This document shows positions 18,876-29,528 of a DNA stretch of 64,000 nucleotides, piece by piece. Each line of letters starts with the position of its first letter. The first letter of the stretch is position 1. Made by a program: the position numbers and the translations under genes. The notes below the pieces were generated by a model. That model searched no databases and had not been told where the DNA came from. It was given only the letters and a program-made list of their open reading frames with translations. Origin of the DNA: G963677445 sp963677445 (GTDB lineage: Bacteria; Bacteroidota; Ignavibacteria; Ignavibacteriales; Melioribacteraceae); NCBI GenBank assembly GCA_963677445.2, contig CAXXGF010000006.1, forward strand, positions 1-64,000, given 5' to 3'.

Positions 18876-20104
18876 ATGAAAACAATATCCTGTTTTATTT
18901 TTTTCTTGTTCATTTCATTCCAGGCATTGGCGCAACCGGGAATATTCGATCAGTTTTTAATTTCTGTTCCATCATCCGCTGAGGCAGCCGGAATGGGTGG
19001 CGCGGGTGTAACCGGAAATTTTTCAGGTATTTCCGCTTTTTATTATAATCCCGCCTTTAGCGCGGGTGAATTTGGGAAAATCACCGCCGGTTATCAAAGA
19101 ACAAATTATTTCCTTGACAGAGGACCATATTCAGATCCTGATAATTTACCCATGCCCGGTTTTAATTCATTTAACCTATCAATGGATATAGGAACAAAAA
19201 TAATCAATTTCCCCCTGGTTGTCGGGCTGAGCTATATTAATAGTGAAGTTTCACATCCCCTATTTATAAATCACGAGCGGCTGCGGGAGGATTTGCCCAA
19301 AGGGGAAAATTATTCAGGTTTTAACATTTCACTAAAGACCAGGTTATTTGTCACCATTGCCCTGGGAGCCACTTTTAAAGATTACGCCATAGCGCCGACT
19401 CATTATTCTTCCGAAGGATATTACGGTGAGGAAGAAAATCATAAAATGACCGACTATGGCATAAATATTACTGTCCCCATCGAAGAATACAATCATATAT
19501 CAGGAAGGACAAAATTTAATAATAGTTTTGATTTATCCCTCGGCTACTCACTTTGTAATGAAAGCAACGATATATTGTTTTACCGGTATTATCACAATTT
19601 ACGAACTCCCAAAGTTGCGAGACTGGGATACAGTATAATGGCGAGTTCAAATTTGGAATATAAAAAGATGAGCATAAATCTTCTGGATATTCAATACTCT
19701 GTAAACGCTGAGGATATTCTTTATAACTATTATTACGGTAGAGGATTCGAATCTTATTATGAAAGCCAGGAACTCCTGGGGGACATTAAATTCTATGAAA
19801 ACCTTCTCCTGGGAAAGGGAGACACGGATGTAATAATAAGAAAAGGATTCAGACTAAAAGCCGCTGAGACTATCACATTGATGACCGGGGTTATCATGGC
19901 GACGGTTTTATTAATCAATCAACCTGGGGTTTTGGAATATCAACCCGCGGACTGCTTAAGGGCGCCGCCCTGGTTACCGGTTCCAAAATCATTAATTCTC
20001 TTTCCGATTATTTTGAGCTTGAGTATTATTTTTCTCGTTTCAGTTCCGCTTATGGTAAAGTCACTCTTGAATCAATTAATTTCAGACTGAATTATAGTTT
20101 TTAA
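18876..20104 (+). CDS. Outer-membrane beta-barrel protein, subfamily 1 copy 2 (one frameshift near the end)
   Basis: Paralogue of the preceding gene: signal peptide to LAQ, EAAGMGGAGVTGNFSGISAFYYNPAFSAG, and matching strands (IRKGFRLKAAETITLM). At 19887-19890 a G4 run needs a fifth G. Corrected, the frame reads TGGYHGDGFINQSTWGFGIS ... INFRLNYSF and stops at 20102-20104, matching copy 1's C-terminus. Uncorrected, it stops at 20090 with an unrelated tail. Start preceded by TCGGAGGG; 48 bp after copy 1, probably the same transcript. Confidence 0.75.
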
Positions 20105-20113
20105 GGAGGATAT

Positions 20114-21307
20114 ATGAATAAGTTATTGTTGTTCCTGATGATAGCCGCTTTTCCACTCTTAGCGCAGTACGAACAGGGAACTTATTTTGTTCCGGCGTCA
20201 GCGGCTACAAGCAGGCTGGCAACGGCGGTTCCGACAAACGACCTGGGAATGATCAACGAAAATCCCGCCTATAGTGGTATATTTGCCGAAAATATATCTT
20301 TTATCAGCGCTTCATCATTTAACCAGGGATGGAATTTTTCAGGATCATTTAAAAATTACAATTATGGTTTTTTCGCGGGGCTAAATCTGAAGGATAACTT
20401 TGATATTCCACTTAGCGTTGGAATATCATACTTCAGAAATTATTATGACTGGGGGAAAATGTATTACATTGTTCCCGAAAGTAACACAGAAGGATATGAG
20501 TTTCCTTACGACAACTCAAATTTATTTACAATTTCGGCGGCTTATAATTCATTTTTCAACTCTCCTTTGGAATAACATATAAAAACATGATCAAATTTTC
20601 CGGGAAGATTCTAAGTCGGAATTCAGCGCTTTTGATTTGGGTGTTATCTCAAATTTCCCGGTATCAAATCTGATACCCGCCAACTGCAGGGTAGTAAAAT
20701 CAAAAGATTATTCCTTCAGCTACGATATTGATTATATGCTCGGATTCTCATTAAGAAACCTGGGAGATCGTTACCATTTTGCCGACCCGGCGCAGTCCGA
20801 TCCGCTCACAAGGGAGCTCAATCTCGGGCACTCCCTCACTCTGAACACTTCGTTAGAAATCGGCAGACAGTCCATATCCCCTTTTTCGGTCACTACCGGA
20901 ATTGATGTACATGAGGAGCTGATTGAATTAAATTCCGGCCAGAATGATTATGAATCGATTCCGGGATCGATAAGATTTTTCGATAATTTTATTATAGGCC
21001 AGGGTGATTCCGGAACAAGAGTAAGCAAGGGATATATCGTTTCCGCCCTGGAAACCATTACAATATATGGCGGCTGTAAAATGGGCGGCCCCTATTCTCC
21101 GGAAATATTAATGGCTCCGGTTTTATGCTTGAATCGGCGGGAGTATTAAAAATTTTCGATATGATAATCGGTTCAAAAACAACAGCGCTGATTGCCAACC
21201 ATTTTAATCTCAGGTATTATTACGGAGAATATTTCAGCAATGGTTTTGAAGAAAGGAGTGTAAATTTCCTTCAGCTTGAGGTAAAAAACATTACTTCATT
21301 ATTTTAA
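20114..21307 (+). CDS. Outer-membrane beta-barrel protein, subfamily 2 copy 1 (two frameshifts)
   Basis: Begins MNKLLLFLMIAAFPLLAQ (signal peptide). The subfamily block follows: ATSRLATAVPTNDLGMINENPAYSG. The frame breaks near 20567 (CCTTTGG needs another T to give SPFGITYKNMIKFSG) and near 21108 (before NGSGFMLESAGVLKIFD). After correction it continues through DYMLGFSLRNLGDRYHF and GIDVHEELIEL and ends LEVKNITSLF at 21307. Start preceded by AAGGAGG. Same N-terminal logic as subfamily 1 (repeated ...NPA motif), but ENPAYGG replaces YYNPA. Function unknown beyond a likely OM barrel. Confidence 0.7.
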
Positions 21308-21373
21308 TATTCAAATTTATTTGAAGCCTCCGAAATGAGAATTTTGCTTTGGATTTATAACGGAGAAATTATT

Positions 21374-22553
21374 ATGAGATATACCATTTTTTTTCTGTTT
21401 ATCTTTTCTTTCCATATTTTTGGTCAATTTGAGCAAGGATCATATATTGTTGCCGGTTCGATGGCTACGAGTCGCCTTGCAACCGCGGTGCCGGCAACGG
21501 ATATTGGAATGATACAGGAAAATCCTGCGTATGGTGGACTTTTGGCAGTTAACAACTCATTACTTACAAGTCTGTCTCTCGACCAGAATTATAGATTTCA
21601 CCAAGAATTCAGACATAAAATATACCACTTCTTCGCGGGAGCTGATTTTCAAAAGAAATTCGATCTGCCAATTAAAATTGGGATATCCTTTGCTAATAAT
21701 TATTTTGATTTTGGTCCATATTATAGATCAGGTGAAGGAGCAACATTTGAATATCAGTCTGCTAGTAACTTCACAATTTCCGCTTATTTTAATTTACCAG
21801 TCAAACTCTCATTCGGATTAACCTATAAATTTTTAAGAAAAAAGCTGGGGGTATTATCAGAAACCCGGTTTAGTGCATATGATCTGGGATTTTTATCAAT
21901 TCTCCCAATAGAATCGCTGATACCTGATAAATATAAAACAATTGGAAATTCTGACTGCCGGTTCTCCTATGAACTGGATTACATGATTGGATTCTCAATC
22001 CGAAACCTGGGAAATCGATACTACTACGTTATTCCTGAATCAACTGAAATACTGGACAGAGAATTAAATCTTGGACACTCGCTGACAATCTCAACATTTT
22101 TGAATCTTAAAAATAATACCATTAGTATTTTTTCAACAACATACGGAATTGATGCTCACGAGAGATTAGTTCATCGGGACGAAGGACCTGCTGATTATAA
22201 AACTATTCCCGGATCAATCAATTTTATTGATCATTTAATTTCCGGGAAAGGGAACTCAAAAGTTCAGGTAAGCAAAGGTTTAATTTTATCCCTGTTCGAG
22301 ATAGTCACATTTTATTCAGGAATCGCGGTTGAACAAAATATATTTACGGGAAATGGATCAGGTTTTATGATAGAGACAACCGGGATTTCAAGAATTATTA
22401 ATTCGCTTCATAATGATAAATTATCTAATTTTTTTTTCTAAATATTTGAATATCAGATATTATTTTGCAAAAGACAGGAATGAGTATACAGATTTGAAAA
22501 GAGAGGTTAACTACCTCCAGCTTGAGGTAAAAAATATTACTTCATTATTTTAA
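21374..22553 (+). CDS. Outer-membrane beta-barrel protein, subfamily 2 copy 2 (one frameshift near the end)
   Basis: Starts at MRYTIFFLFIFSF with CGGAG upstream (an ATG at 21335 is in frame but lacks a site). Signal peptide to FGQ, then MATSRLATAVPATDIGMIQENPAYGG. A T9 run at 22429-22437 is one base too long for the frame. Reading it as T8 gives NFFSKYLNIRYYFAKDRNEYTDLKREVNYLQLEVKNITSLF and a stop at 22551-22553, as in the other copies. As written it stops at 22441. Confidence 0.72.
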
Positions 22554-22571
22554 TCCACGGGGATAAGATTC

Positions 22572-23777
22572 ATGCGCATAATTTTTTTCATTTTTTTTAT
22601 TTTGAACTGTCAATTATCAGCTCAGATATGGGAATTCACCTTTTATGTGCCAACCTCCGAAGCAACTTCAAGACTGGCCGCCGCCATCCCTACAAATGAT
22701 ATTTTGATGATCCAGGAAAATCCCGCTTATGGTGGGATTCTGGCAGAAAATACTAATTTTTCATATAGCCGCTCATACAATAACAAATATATCATGGATG
22801 AACCAACCTGCCAAACCTCTTATGGACTATTTGCAGGATTCGACTTTGAAAAGGTTTTGAATCTACCAGTGAAAATTTCAATTTCGCACCAGAAAAATAA
22901 TTATAATTATGGTGAACATACTATCTGGAACTACCCTGCCGGCCCGATTACATCGACACAATACTCTTACTCTGACATGTATAGTTTTTCTGCTTCAATT
23001 GGATCGACTGTTAAAGCTTCCTTTGGAATAACAAAGAAGGGATTTATTTATAATTATGGTATTAAAGAAAGAGATATGGACTATGGAGGCTGGGATTACG
23101 GAGTTCTGTTTGTCATTCCTCTTCATAAACTGATCAGAAATGGATTAAATATCTACTCGCAAAAACATCTCGATATTAATCTTGGCATGACTTATATGTT
23201 GGGATCATCAATTAGAAATTCCGGAGATAAATTTTATCACCATGATTATATGCTGAATGGTTATTACAGAGCTTTATACAAAGAATTTAATCTTTGTCAT
23301 TCACTAACATTTTCAGGGATATTAAATCTCAATGGGAAAAATCTCAAAATAATTACAGCGACTCTGGGGACCGAAGCACATGACCTTTTAATCTCGTTTG
23401 GAAATATAATCCCGGAATATTATTCACCACCTGGTGATATAAAATTTGTTGACAACCTTATTCTTGGCAAAAGTGATGAGGAAATATCAATCAGCAGAGG
23501 TTATATCCTATCTCTTTTTGAAACTGTCAGCTTTTTTGAAGGATATGAGACCGGAGGTAAATTTGATGCCTATTGGGGTAAAGGATATGGGTTTATGTTT
23601 GAATCTGCAGGAATATTCAAAGCAATTCATATGCTGCTTGAAAGCAATATCACATCTTTCATGGCAGGGAATCTTAACTTCAGCTACCATTACGCCGAGA
23701 ATAACCGAGGAGATAGGTATTTCAGAACAATGAACTACTTCCAGCTTGAGGTAAAAAATATTGCATCCCTTTTTTAA
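22572..23777 (+). CDS. Outer-membrane beta-barrel protein, subfamily 2 copy 3 (intact)
   Basis: 401 aa, the only subfamily 2 copy with an unbroken frame. Signal peptide to LSAQ, EATSRLAAAIPTNDILMIQENPAYGG, a central YMLGSSIRNSGDKFYHHD, GTEAHDLLISF, and a terminal FQLEVKNIASLF with final Phe. It shows the expected full-length architecture for the broken neighbours. 18 bp after copy 2. Role not recognised; probably a surface or OM protein. Confidence 0.78.
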   Translation: MRIIFFIFFILNCQLSAQIWEFTFYVPTSEATSRLAAAIPTNDILMIQENPAYGGILAENTNFSYSRSYNNKYIMDEPTCQTSYGLFAGFDFEKVLNLPVKISISHQKNNYNYGEHTIWNYPAGPITSTQYSYSDMYSFSASIGSTVKASFGITKKGFIYNYGIKERDMDYGGWDYGVLFVIPLHKLIRNGLNIYSQKHLDINLGMTYMLGSSIRNSGDKFYHHDYMLNGYYRALYKEFNLCHSLTFSGILNLNGKNLKIITATLGTEAHDLLISFGNIIPEYYSPPGDIKFVDNLILGKSDEEISISRGYILSLFETVSFFEGYETGGKFDAYWGKGYGFMFESAGIFKAIHMLLESNITSFMAGNLNFSYHYAENNRGDRYFRTMNYFQLEVKNIASLF

Positions 23778-23870
23778 GATCGAAGTTTTTAATATTTTTC
23801 TTTCAAGTGGAGAAATAAATTAACAGGAGAACAAAACACAATTATTTTGTTTTTATCAATGGGAGAAAAA

Positions 23871-25083
23871 ATGAAAAAATTTACGATTTTGTTTTTGTTC
23901 ATATTATCAGCTTCGGTTTATACGCAGACTTCGGTGCAGACGACCTACACTATCCCCTCTTCAGTAGCAACAGGCCGGCTCGCTACCGCCGTTCCAACCG
24001 CTGACCTGGGGATGATCAATGAGAATCCGGCATATGGCGGCCTCTTCGCGCGGAGCATTTCGTTTGTTGCCTCATCCTCTTTTAACCAGGAATGGAAATT
24101 GCCTATCAGCGATTTCAAGCATTATAATTATGGATTTTTCGCCGGACTGGATCTCCGTGACCGAATAAGATTGCCCCTTAGTATAAAGTTTTTCATATTA
24201 CCGGAATTATTATGATTTTAGGGAACAGTATTATATCTACATAAGAGATTCCTGGGACGGCCTAGATAAAGAGTATGAAACTTCAGACCTTTTTTCCTTT
24301 TCAGCGGCCTTCAACGAGACAGTAAAAAATTTCGGCCGGATTTACATACAAGAGATATAGTATTTCACTTTTTAGGCCCTACAAAACAGATTTTACCGGC
24401 TGGGATGTGGGGATGATCGCGCAATTCCCAATACACAGGCTTATTCCCGATTCCTACAGGATATTCAAAAACAAAAAAATGCGGATGTGGTACGATCTCG
24501 ATTATATGCTCGGTTTCTCCCTGCGAAATTTGGGAGACAAAATATTATTTTGTTGATGAAGCTCAGTCGGATCCACTTTACCGGGAATTAAACGCAGGCC
24601 ACTCACTCACCTTCTCCTTTAATGTATTAAGAAGAAAACGTCCCTTTACTCCTCTATCGGCGGACCGTTGGCATCGATGTGCATGAGAGCCTTGTACAAA
24701 ATAATTCCGATACTGATTATAAATCTATTCCGGGAAGTATCCGTTTTGTAGATAACTTCCTGCTCGGGCAGGGAGATTCGCAGGTTGCGGCGAGTAAGGG
24801 TTATATAATCAGACTCATGGAAACCTTTACATATTTTGGCGGCAGCCAGGTGGGTATGGACATGTACACTTCTCTGAATATGGATGGATTCGGTTACATG
24901 CTGGAAACCTCCGGATTATTCAATATACTGGACTGCCAGCTCCGGACCCGCTTTACAGGCATATTGGTTAAACATCTGAATTTCAAATATTATTACGCGG
25001 AAAGAAATAAAAACGGCCCTTTTCTGTATCATGTAAATTATTTCCAGCTTGAGCTAAAGAACCTTACTTCATTTTTCATATAG
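23871..25083 (+). pseudogene. Outer-membrane beta-barrel protein, subfamily 2 copy 4 (at least four frameshifts)
   Basis: Starts MKKFTILFLFIL with GGGAG 6 nt upstream. The N-terminus is canonical (VATGRLATAVPTADLGMINENPAYGG). The frame then breaks repeatedly: T5 at 24189-24193, A6 at 24324-24329, A4 at 24539-24542, and once between about 24640 and 24670. Corrections recover SYYRNYYDFREQYY, FTYKRYSISLFRPYK, DLDYMLGFSLRNLGDKYYFVDEAQSDPLYRELN and TVGIDVHESLVQN, then an intact C-terminus to 25083 (LELKNLTSFFI). The first three breaks are one base too many, unlike the one-base losses in gltX and glnS. That many lesions in one copy favours genuine decay, though assembly error remains possible. Confidence 0.75.
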
Positions 25084-25100
25084 TAGATCAATTATAGATA

Positions 25101-25124
25101 AAGGGGCTCCCCGGCCCCTTAAAT
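25101..25124 (+). terminator. Hairpin after the beta-barrel gene array
   Basis: AAGGGGC-TCCCCG-GCCCCTT, 18 nt after the last stop codon. Only a weak T-tract follows, so termination is probable rather than certain. Confidence 0.5.
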
Positions 25125-25816
25125 CATAATCGTAATCATAATCGTAATCATAATCGGGCAAGCCAGAGAAAACAAAGTAAACGAGTTACTCGAAGTAAGT
25201 CCTCCCCCGTCTTCAAAGAAAAACACTTTGAATCCACCCCCTCCAAAGGGGGACATTGTCGATTGCCTTGAATTCCGAATGTCTCCCTTTGGACCCAGAG
25301 GGATGCAGGCAAGGGGGTGGTTGATCCGCCGCGGCGGATCGAAACCGGGGGAGGACACACCTCGAATTGTTAAAAATTTTGCCATTATGCGTAGAATTTA
25401 ACTCTCTGCGGAATAATCGTAATCAGACAGAGCCAGAAGTGAAGAGTGGTTAGTGAAGAGTTATTCCGGTTTTAAAATGTGTTAATTTATCCCGTTAATG
25501 TTTTTTCCTGTCCTGTTTTTTATGGGTACATTAGCGAAATTTGCGGGAAATATTAAACCTGGCTTATAAGGTTAATAAGGTGTGTTTTTGTTGGGTTGAG
25601 CACCTGTGCTACTAAGGTTAAAAAAATCAAGAATAAGGTTCTCTTAAGTTTTTTCGTGGGATATTGTGTTTTGGTGATTTTGTGGCGTTTTTTCAGCAAG
25701 TTAATCACTCTTGGAATAACTTTGTCATTTTAAATATTCATTATTCATTGTTAATTGCATTTTTGCGTAGAATTTTAATGCTAAAGGACTGCTCTTACTC
25801 TGATTCTTTCACCAGA
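25122..25816. repeat. Mosaic intergenic repeat region II, no gene
   Basis: AATCATAATCGT repeats (25123-25155) come first. Then an inverted pair of CCTCCCCCG...CCACCCCC-type arms (about 25199-25245 and 25310-25357, the second containing TCCGCCGCGGCGGA). After that: TTTTGCCATTATGCGTAGAATTT; CAGAGCCAGAAGTGAAGAGTG; AAGGTTAATAAGG...CTAAGGTT; TTCGTGGGATATTGTG; CATTGTTAATTG; TTTTGCGTAGAATTTT. The later motifs repeat those of 13454-14150 in the same order. Confidence 0.6.
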
Positions 25817-27052
25817 TCATTCATATCTCAGCGCTTCAATAGGATCAAGATTAGCAGCTTTATAAGCAGGATAAGTGCCGAAAACAACACCAATCATAAC
25901 ACATAAACCAACACCGATCAGCACCCATAAAACAGGGATAGTAGCCGTGGCGCTCATCAGGGATCCTACCATATTGCCAACAGCGACTCCGAGGGAAATC
26001 CCGATAAATCCCCCGAAAAGGCATAATACAATAGCTTCGGTAAGGAACTGCATTAAAACATTATATTTCTTGGCGCCTATCGCTTTTCGGATTCCAATTT
26101 CCCTGGTGCGTTCGGTAACTGAAACAAGCATAATATTCATAATACCCACTCCGGCAGCCAGCAAAGCTATTGCCGCGATAATCAGTGAACCGATTCTTAC
26201 CCCCGCGGTCATTTCATTTATCCTTGTAAGGAGGGACTGGTTTGAGAAAATATCAAAATCATCCTCTTCCATCGGGGATACTTTTCTTATAAGTCTCATC
26301 GCGCCGCGGGCTTTTTCAATGATATTATCGTAGGATGCCCTGTCGTGACTCATAACGGTAATATTGATACTCCTTCCCCGCTTGCCATATAATGACTGGT
26401 AGGTAGTTATCGGAATACAGGCAAAATTATCGTGAGTCTGCCCGAAAGCTTCTCCCTGGCTTTCCAGAATGCCGATAACCTTTAGCTTATGGCCATCAAC
26501 CCAGACTTCCTGCCCGACCGGATCAACATATTCGAATAGAGTTTTCACTACATCAGCGCCCAGCACAATATACCTTTCAGCGCGTTTTGTATCTCTGTCA
26601 GTAAAAAGCCTGCCTTCATCGGGTATCCATTTATTATTCGGGAACGCGCCGATTGTGCATCCGCAGAGACTAACGTTCGGATTGGTTTCCTTGTTGCGGT
26701 ATTTAAACCGGCGGGCCCCTTTCCATTGTTCAGCTCCCATTGACGCCACTTCGGCGCCAATCATTTTTTCAAGACGCTCATAATCATCAAGAGTAATATC
26801 CTTTCTGTTCCTGAATTTCTCCCACGATCCGGGTCCTCCCGAATGCATGGCGGGCCATTTCTGTATCTGGAAGGTGTTTTTGCCGAGTGACGAAACACCT
26901 TCCTCTATGCTGACCTGCAGCATTTCAATCACCGTACTTATCGCGATGATTGAAAATATTCCTACAACGATGCCAAGAATAGTCAGAGAAGATCTGAGTT
27001 TATTGGCACGAAGTGAATTCAGAGCTATCGATATTATCTCGATAATATACAT
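25817..27052 (-). CDS. MacB/FtsX-type ABC transporter permease 3
   Basis: 411 aa. One N-terminal TM (about 20-42, LRSSLTILGIVVGIFSIIAI), a large periplasmic MacB_PCD domain with the NTFQIQKWP block, and three C-terminal TMs with the FtsX signature VTERTREIGIRKAIGAKKYNVLMQFLTEA. It ends DPIEALRYE, typical of these permeases. Last gene of the six-gene leftward operon; its start directly abuts the stop of permease 2. Closely related to permease 2. Together with the upstream ATPase it should form a mechanotransmission-type exporter; substrate unknown. Confidence 0.88.
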   Translation of the reverse strand: MYIIEIISIALNSLRANKLRSSLTILGIVVGIFSIIAISTVIEMLQVSIEEGVSSLGKNTFQIQKWPAMHSGGPGSWEKFRNRKDITLDDYERLEKMIGAEVASMGAEQWKGARRFKYRNKETNPNVSLCGCTIGAFPNNKWIPDEGRLFTDRDTKRAERYIVLGADVVKTLFEYVDPVGQEVWVDGHKLKVIGILESQGEAFGQTHDNFACIPITTYQSLYGKRGRSINITVMSHDRASYDNIIEKARGAMRLIRKVSPMEEDDFDIFSNQSLLTRINEMTAGVRIGSLIIAAIALLAAGVGIMNIMLVSVTERTREIGIRKAIGAKKYNVLMQFLTEAIVLCLFGGFIGISLGVAVGNMVGSLMSATATIPVLWVLIGVGLCVMIGVVFGTYPAYKAANLDPIEALRYE

Positions 27053-28285
27053 CTATTCATACCTCAATGATTCAATTGGGTCTAAATTTGCCGCTTTATA
27101 AGCGGGATAGGTTCCGAAAACAAGCCCGATCATCACACATAGCGCGATACCGGCAGAAATCCAATCGAGAGGAAGAGTTGCCGTCGCATTGATCATGGAG
27201 CCTGCTATATTGCCAACAAGTACCCCAAGAATAATACCAATAAATCCTCCGAGCAGACTTAAAGTAATAGCTTCAAGTATAAACTGAATCATAATATTCA
27301 TTTTTTTAGCGCCAATGGCTCTGCGGATACCAATCTCCCTGGTGCGTTCGGTAACCGAAACCAGCATAATATTCATAATGCCTACTCCGGCAGCCAGCAA
27401 AGCGATTGCCGCAATAACGATAGCGCCGATTCTTACGCTGGAAGTCATATCATTGATCTGGTCCAGCATTGCCTGGTTTGTCCTGATCTCAAAATCATTT
27501 TCTTCACCCGGCGGCACCTTTCGAATAGTACGGAAATGCCCTTCCGCCTTTTCGAGAAGATCAAAATAGGTCTGCACATTTGGCGCCCTGACAGTAATAT
27601 TTATACTCCTGCGTCTGCTGCCGTAAAAACTCTGGAATGTTGAAATAGGCATAAGAGCGAAGTTATCTCTGCTTTGTCCGAAAACTTCACCGCGTGACTC
27701 AAGAATACCAATAACTTTTAATTTGTAATCATCAAGCCTGATTTCCTGTCCGATCGGATTGACCGATTTAAAAAGAGTTTTCACCAGGTCGGCGCCAAGC
27801 ACAATTACATTTTCACGCCTGGCAACATCATTCTGATTGATATCCCGGCCATAATCAATATACCATTCATTATTAAGAAACGCTTCGGGTGTAACACCTG
27901 AAACATTTACATTAGGATTGGTTTCCTCACTTCCATAACGAAGTTTTCGCCCAAACCGCCATTGTTCGGCCCCGATCGCGTTTGTTTCGGTCAGTTTTTC
28001 TTTGAGAGCTTCATATTCTTCAAGGGTAATGTTTTTCCTGTTCCGATATTTGGCCCGCTCACTTGGTCCGCCTGTCCGGATGCTGGGCCATTTCTGTATC
28101 TGGAAAGTATTCTGGCTTAATGCCGATACTCCTTCTTCGATGCTGTTTTGAAGCATCGCTATAATGGTGCTTATTGCGATAATCGAAAAGATACCGACTA
28201 TAATACCAAGAATAGTTAAGGCAGACCTTAATTTATTTGTTGAAAGTGAACTGAATGATATTTTCAGTATTTCCCAAAATTTCAT
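27053..28285 (-). CDS. MacB/FtsX-type ABC transporter permease 2
   Basis: 410 aa, same architecture as its downstream neighbour and clearly a recent paralogue (shared NKLRS-LTILGI-VGIFSIIAIST, NTFQIQKWP, RNRK-ITL-EYE). The FtsX block VTERTREIGIRRAIGAKKMN lies near residue 290. The start codon overlaps the stop of permease 1 (TAATG), indicating translational coupling. Lacks an ATPase domain, unlike the fused Escherichia MacB. Confidence 0.88.
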   Translation of the reverse strand: MKFWEILKISFSSLSTNKLRSALTILGIIVGIFSIIAISTIIAMLQNSIEEGVSALSQNTFQIQKWPSIRTGGPSERAKYRNRKNITLEEYEALKEKLTETNAIGAEQWRFGRKLRYGSEETNPNVNVSGVTPEAFLNNEWYIDYGRDINQNDVARRENVIVLGADLVKTLFKSVNPIGQEIRLDDYKLKVIGILESRGEVFGQSRDNFALMPISTFQSFYGSRRRSINITVRAPNVQTYFDLLEKAEGHFRTIRKVPPGEENDFEIRTNQAMLDQINDMTSSVRIGAIVIAAIALLAAGVGIMNIMLVSVTERTREIGIRRAIGAKKMNIMIQFILEAITLSLLGGFIGIILGVLVGNIAGSMINATATLPLDWISAGIALCVMIGLVFGTYPAYKAANLDPIESLRYE

Positions 28286-29526
28286 TATTCATACCTCAAT
28301 GCTTCTACAGGGTCCATTCTGGATGCGGTAAAGGCGGGAGCAAAACCTGAAAGAACTCCTGTGATAAGTGAAATCGAAATGGCAAGAATAGCCGAGTTAA
28401 CCTCAAGTGAAATAGGAAAATCAGATTGCTGAATAGCCATGGTGCCAATAATCGCTACAAGTAAACCCATCATACCTCCGATCAGGCAGATTATCGCGGC
28501 TTCAGAAATAAACTGTCCAAGTATTGTTCTTCTTTTAGCTCCAATAGCTTTCCTGATTCCAATTTCTTTTGTTCTCTCTTTTACCGATACAAACATGATA
28601 TTCATTATTCCTATCGCACCGACAAAAAGCGACAGACCGGTTATTAAAAATCCGCCAATCTGGATTACACCTACTGTGGAATTAATTTCATTCAGAAGAC
28701 CTTCCTGCTGGTTTATGGAAAAATCATCCCGCTCATCATATTTAAGTCCTCTGACTTTCCTCATTATCCCGATTGCTTCTTCTTTTACCTGTTCGACCGC
28801 TTCACTGCTGCCTGCCCTGACGTTAATGGTAACACTCCTAAATCGCTGTGACGCCAGGTTTTTAAAAATAAATCCGATAGGAACGAAAGTCTGATTATCG
28901 GGATTAAAATTACCCATAATGTAACTTCCCTGCTCCTTTAGTACGCCAACTACTCTTACATCGCGGCCTTTAATATTTATTTCACTTCCAAGAGCGTTTC
29001 CGTTGGGAAAGAGATTTTTTGCAACTTCGCTTCCGATTACAGCAACCTGCCTTGCTCCTTTGCTTTCAAGTTCGGTAAAAAATCTTCCCGATTCAAATTC
29101 AAGATTAGTTGTTTTGATATAATCCTGATTGGTGCCTGTAATCATGGCATATTCAAGGGTTTTGTCCTCAGCTTTTATGGTCTGTGTATTCCATACGGTA
29201 GGGGCAACCGCAACAGGAAGCCTGGCCATATCTTTATACTTTTTGAAGTCATCCATATCGAGGTTTCGGCGGTTTCTTAATTCCCACCAGGGAATATCAT
29301 TATTGAACCAGGCCCACTTATCGATATACAGGTTATCCGAGCCCATCGAAGAAACACCCTGGCGGAATGAAGCGTCAATTCCCTGAATCGCGTTAGACAT
29401 AAGAACCACTGCCGCGACTCCGATCACAATGCCAAGCGTAGTAAGAACAGATCTTATTTTATTGGCCCTGATAGCTTTGAAAGATATCAGAAGACCTTCT
29501 TTCAGCTCATGCAAAAAATTACTCAT
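28285..29526 (-). CDS. MacB/FtsX-type ABC transporter permease 1
   Basis: 413 aa. N-terminal TM (about 20-45: NKIRSVLTTLGIVIGVAAVVLMSNAI), a MacB_PCD periplasmic domain, then VKERTKEIGIRKAIGAKRRTILGQFISEAAI and two further TMs, ending DPVEALRYE. More divergent from permeases 2 and 3 than they are from each other. Lies 2 bp after the ATPase gene. Three different permeases with a single ATPase suggest alternative heterodimers or parallel exporters. Confidence 0.88.
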   Translation of the reverse strand: MSNFLHELKEGLLISFKAIRANKIRSVLTTLGIVIGVAAVVLMSNAIQGIDASFRQGVSSMGSDNLYIDKWAWFNNDIPWWELRNRRNLDMDDFKKYKDMARLPVAVAPTVWNTQTIKAEDKTLEYAMITGTNQDYIKTTNLEFESGRFFTELESKGARQVAVIGSEVAKNLFPNGNALGSEINIKGRDVRVVGVLKEQGSYIMGNFNPDNQTFVPIGFIFKNLASQRFRSVTINVRAGSSEAVEQVKEEAIGIMRKVRGLKYDERDDFSINQQEGLLNEINSTVGVIQIGGFLITGLSLFVGAIGIMNIMFVSVKERTKEIGIRKAIGAKRRTILGQFISEAAIICLIGGMMGLLVAIIGTMAIQQSDFPISLEVNSAILAISISLITGVLSGFAPAFTASRMDPVEALRYE

Positions 29527-29528
29527 TT

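Noticed and set aside
25119..25385. Small minus-strand genes at 25.1-25.4 kb
   Set aside because: They lie across inverted GC-rich repeat arms and ATCATAATCGT repeats; two frames overlap each other and neither looks like a protein.
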